The notes below the pieces were generated by a model, which worked only from the letters and a program-made list of their open reading frames with translations, had not been told where the DNA came from and did not search any database. A DNA stretch of 7,693 bases. Origin: QQVM01 sp035341855. GTDB lineage: Bacteria > Bacteroidota > Bacteroidia > AKYH767-A > 2013-40CM-41-45. Position 1 is the stretch's first letter. Every line of letters begins with the position of its first letter. A program made the translations under genes and the position numbers. Location: the NCBI GenBank assembly GCA_035341855.1, contig DAOQWA010000082.1:1-7693 (forward strand). The letters run 5' to 3'. This document shows positions 5,870 to 7,693 of this stretch, in pieces.

Positions 5870-7585
5870 TTATTCTTTAAGAACCTTTTTGACGACAACA
5901 TTTCCGTTCTCTCCGACAATTTTTATAAAATAGAGTCCTGATGCATGGGATGAAATATCAATCTCATCTAGAGTTCTGGAGCTTGTAAGAGGAGATATTT
6001 TTTCTCCGACAGGATTGTACACTTCCACTTTTGTTGATGGAGAAATACCTTTGATGATAAATACTCCTTTGTTAGGATTCGGGTAGACTGAAATATTCTC
6101 AGGAATAATAATCTCGTTTATGTTCACCGGAATTACCGGTGTGATATACGAGTAATATACATCCTGCTCGCCATTCAAAGTGTTTGCCCAGGCAAGGTGA
6201 GCTCCATCGTTATCAGATACCATATCAAAATAATCACCCATCTTAAATTGATCGGGATATCCCAGGTAGGAATCGAAGGAGGCAGATAATCTTTCGTTGA
6301 GTGACCATGTTACTCCCTGATCTATGGAATAAGAATAATATAGAGATGATAGTAAAGTTCCAATCGGCGCATCCCTTGTATCAAGCCAAACTGCATCGAT
6401 TCTTCCATTGGGAGCTACTGACATCGTTCCAAACCATTGTGTATTTGTCGTTGATATGTCATCATTGATCCTAATTGGTGAGCTCCATGTCGATCCTCCA
6501 TCAAGACTTCTGGAAAACATAACATCACCGGGATCAGGATTTGAAAGGCGAACGACAGAAGAAAGTAAATAAACATTACCATGTCCCACACCGCCTGATC
6601 GGTCAACATCTATGTCTGCCTGTCCCAGCAAACCTTCCGGATTGACATCCGGACCGCCGCCCAGGAAGCCATCCATAAAAACAGAAACAGGAGGCTCCCA
6701 GGTGATGATCGAACCCGGTATTTGTGCGTTGGTGGATTTGCAAACAACCAGATCTGTGATCGTGTCATGTTGTCCTCCGCAAATGTAAAGTTCTCCTGCA
6801 TCACCTACAGCCATCGTTCCCCAGTAGGGATCACCATCCACGAAGGAACAGTTTTCATAACTGTTACCACCGTTTGTTGAACGGGTAAAAAGATCCGGAG
6901 GACAAGAACTGAATGAAGAAGACCAGAAGGAATAAATATTTCCGCTACCAGGGCCTGCAGTCCTGTCGATTGTCATCCATTGTTTATCACCTCCTGCAGC
7001 ATCAGTTCCGGGATCCCATCCCACACCGCCATTATTACTCTTAAAAACTTTACAGACATAGGTTCCCAGGGAGTCAATTGACAAACTGTTGTAATAGAAA
7101 TTTCCGGAGGAGTCATAATCCAATACTGGATCCGAACGAAATATTCCTTGTTCAATTTTTCCCGGGAATGTCCATGTAAGTCCTGCGTCTGTTGAAAAAG
7201 CCCAACCTGCTTGCCGGAAATTACTGGCTACATTGTCAAATTGTCTCCAACCTATTGAGATCATATTTGGATCCAAAGGATTTACTGCGATACTAGGCTC
7301 ATTGGCAGCGTCACCTATGATATTCAAGCCGGCGGGATTAACATTAACCTGATTTGTAAAAATTGCGCTACTCGCTGCATTTGATGTTGAGCTCTTCCTT
7401 AATTTATAAGGAGTAGAAACTTTCTTATTATCGAATGCATTAGGTAAATATTTACCATCGACTTTCTCGGCGTATTTAAAATCTTTCTTCCCAAATGATT
7501 TTCGTGTCTCCTGTGCATAGAGGGATGAAGAATTCAGGAATGTGATCCAAACAAGGAAGACTAAATACTTTATTAATAATTTCAT
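5870..7585 (-). CDS. Secreted Asp-box (BNR/sialidase-like) beta-propeller with T9SS type-A sorting domain
   Basis: A 571-residue exported protein. I chose the ATG at 7585-7583 because it begins a good signal peptide (MKLLIKYLVFLVWITFLNSS, cleavage probably after A24); the in-frame ATG at 7678 would put 31 poorly suited residues before it. The body (about 85-482) carries Asp-box motifs at 131-138 (STDAGLTW), 236-243 (STNGGNSY), 360-367 (SLDGGSTW) and 420-427 (SIDQGVTW), and a degenerate one at 183-190. These mark blades of a six- or seven-bladed propeller as in sialidases. I could not find the RIP motif or assign the arginine triad, so enzyme activity is unproven; glycan or protein binding is equally possible. 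The C terminus (about 495-571) is a classic type-A sorting domain, with YPNPNKGVF at 501-509 and a lysine-rich end. It should cross the outer membrane through T9SS and be released or anchored on the cell surface. Confidence 0.9.
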   Translation of the reverse strand: MKLLIKYLVFLVWITFLNSSSLYAQETRKSFGKKDFKYAEKVDGKYLPNAFDNKKVSTPYKLRKSSTSNAASSAIFTNQVNVNPAGLNIIGDAANEPSIAVNPLDPNMISIGWRQFDNVASNFRQAGWAFSTDAGLTWTFPGKIEQGIFRSDPVLDYDSSGNFYYNSLSIDSLGTYVCKVFKSNNGGVGWDPGTDAAGGDKQWMTIDRTAGPGSGNIYSFWSSSFSSCPPDLFTRSTNGGNSYENCSFVDGDPYWGTMAVGDAGELYICGGQHDTITDLVVCKSTNAQIPGSIITWEPPVSVFMDGFLGGGPDVNPEGLLGQADIDVDRSGGVGHGNVYLLSSVVRLSNPDPGDVMFSRSLDGGSTWSSPIRINDDISTTNTQWFGTMSVAPNGRIDAVWLDTRDAPIGTLLSSLYYSYSIDQGVTWSLNERLSASFDSYLGYPDQFKMGDYFDMVSDNDGAHLAWANTLNGEQDVYYSYITPVIPVNINEIIIPENISVYPNPNKGVFIIKGISPSTKVEVYNPVGEKISPLTSSRTLDEIDISSHASGLYFIKIVGENGNVVVKKVLKE

Positions 7586-7693
7586 AATATGTGTTTTTTT
7601 TGAATGCAAAATATTTATTCCGGTTACATACCTGAAGATTACCAAAGGGCTTAATAAGTAAAGATAACAATTATTCAATCCTCGAATCAGACT

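Overview
The window looks like chromosomal DNA of a member of the Bacteroidota, probably a free-living or environmental one. The evidence is direct. The last gene encodes a secreted protein ending in a type IX secretion (T9SS) type-A sorting domain, a system essentially confined to this phylum. None of the five starts has a Shine-Dalgarno sequence; all follow AT-rich leaders. TAnnTTTG boxes, the Bacteroidota -7 promoter element, precede at least two genes. Coding DNA is moderately AT-rich and the spacers strongly so.

Layout, left to right. (1) Bases 1-1820, minus strand: a class III adenylate cyclase with signal peptide, TPR repeats and one membrane helix, cut by the left window edge close to its C terminus. 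(2) Bases 1821-2164: a divergent intergenic region with a 16-bp palindrome and a GC-rich imperfect hairpin. (3) Bases 2165-2746 and 4209-terminated 2797-4209, plus strand: a zinc-ribbon PhnA-domain protein followed after 50 bases by a MATE-family multidrug/Na+ antiporter, probably one transcription unit. (4) Bases 4210-4838: a 629-base AT-rich stretch without an intact gene. It holds what looks like the broken start of a small exported protein (4445-4559), a 12-bp direct repeat bracketing it, and helically phased T-tracts next to a TAnnTTTG box. (5) Bases 4839-5849, plus strand: a membrane-anchored diheme c-type cytochrome. (6) Bases 5870-7585, minus strand: a secreted Asp-box (BNR/sialidase-like) beta-propeller with a T9SS sorting domain, convergent with the cytochrome gene and only 20 bases from it. 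(7) Bases 7586-7693: upstream region of that gene.

The genes do not form one obvious pathway. They are a signalling receptor (cAMP output), a small metal-binding protein plus efflux pump, a periplasmic electron carrier without its dehydrogenase, and an exported propeller. I see no CRISPR array, tRNA, rRNA, transposase, phage gene or defence system. I found no convincing new biological system. The most interesting material is the decayed 4.2-4.8 kb spacer and the sensor cyclase.
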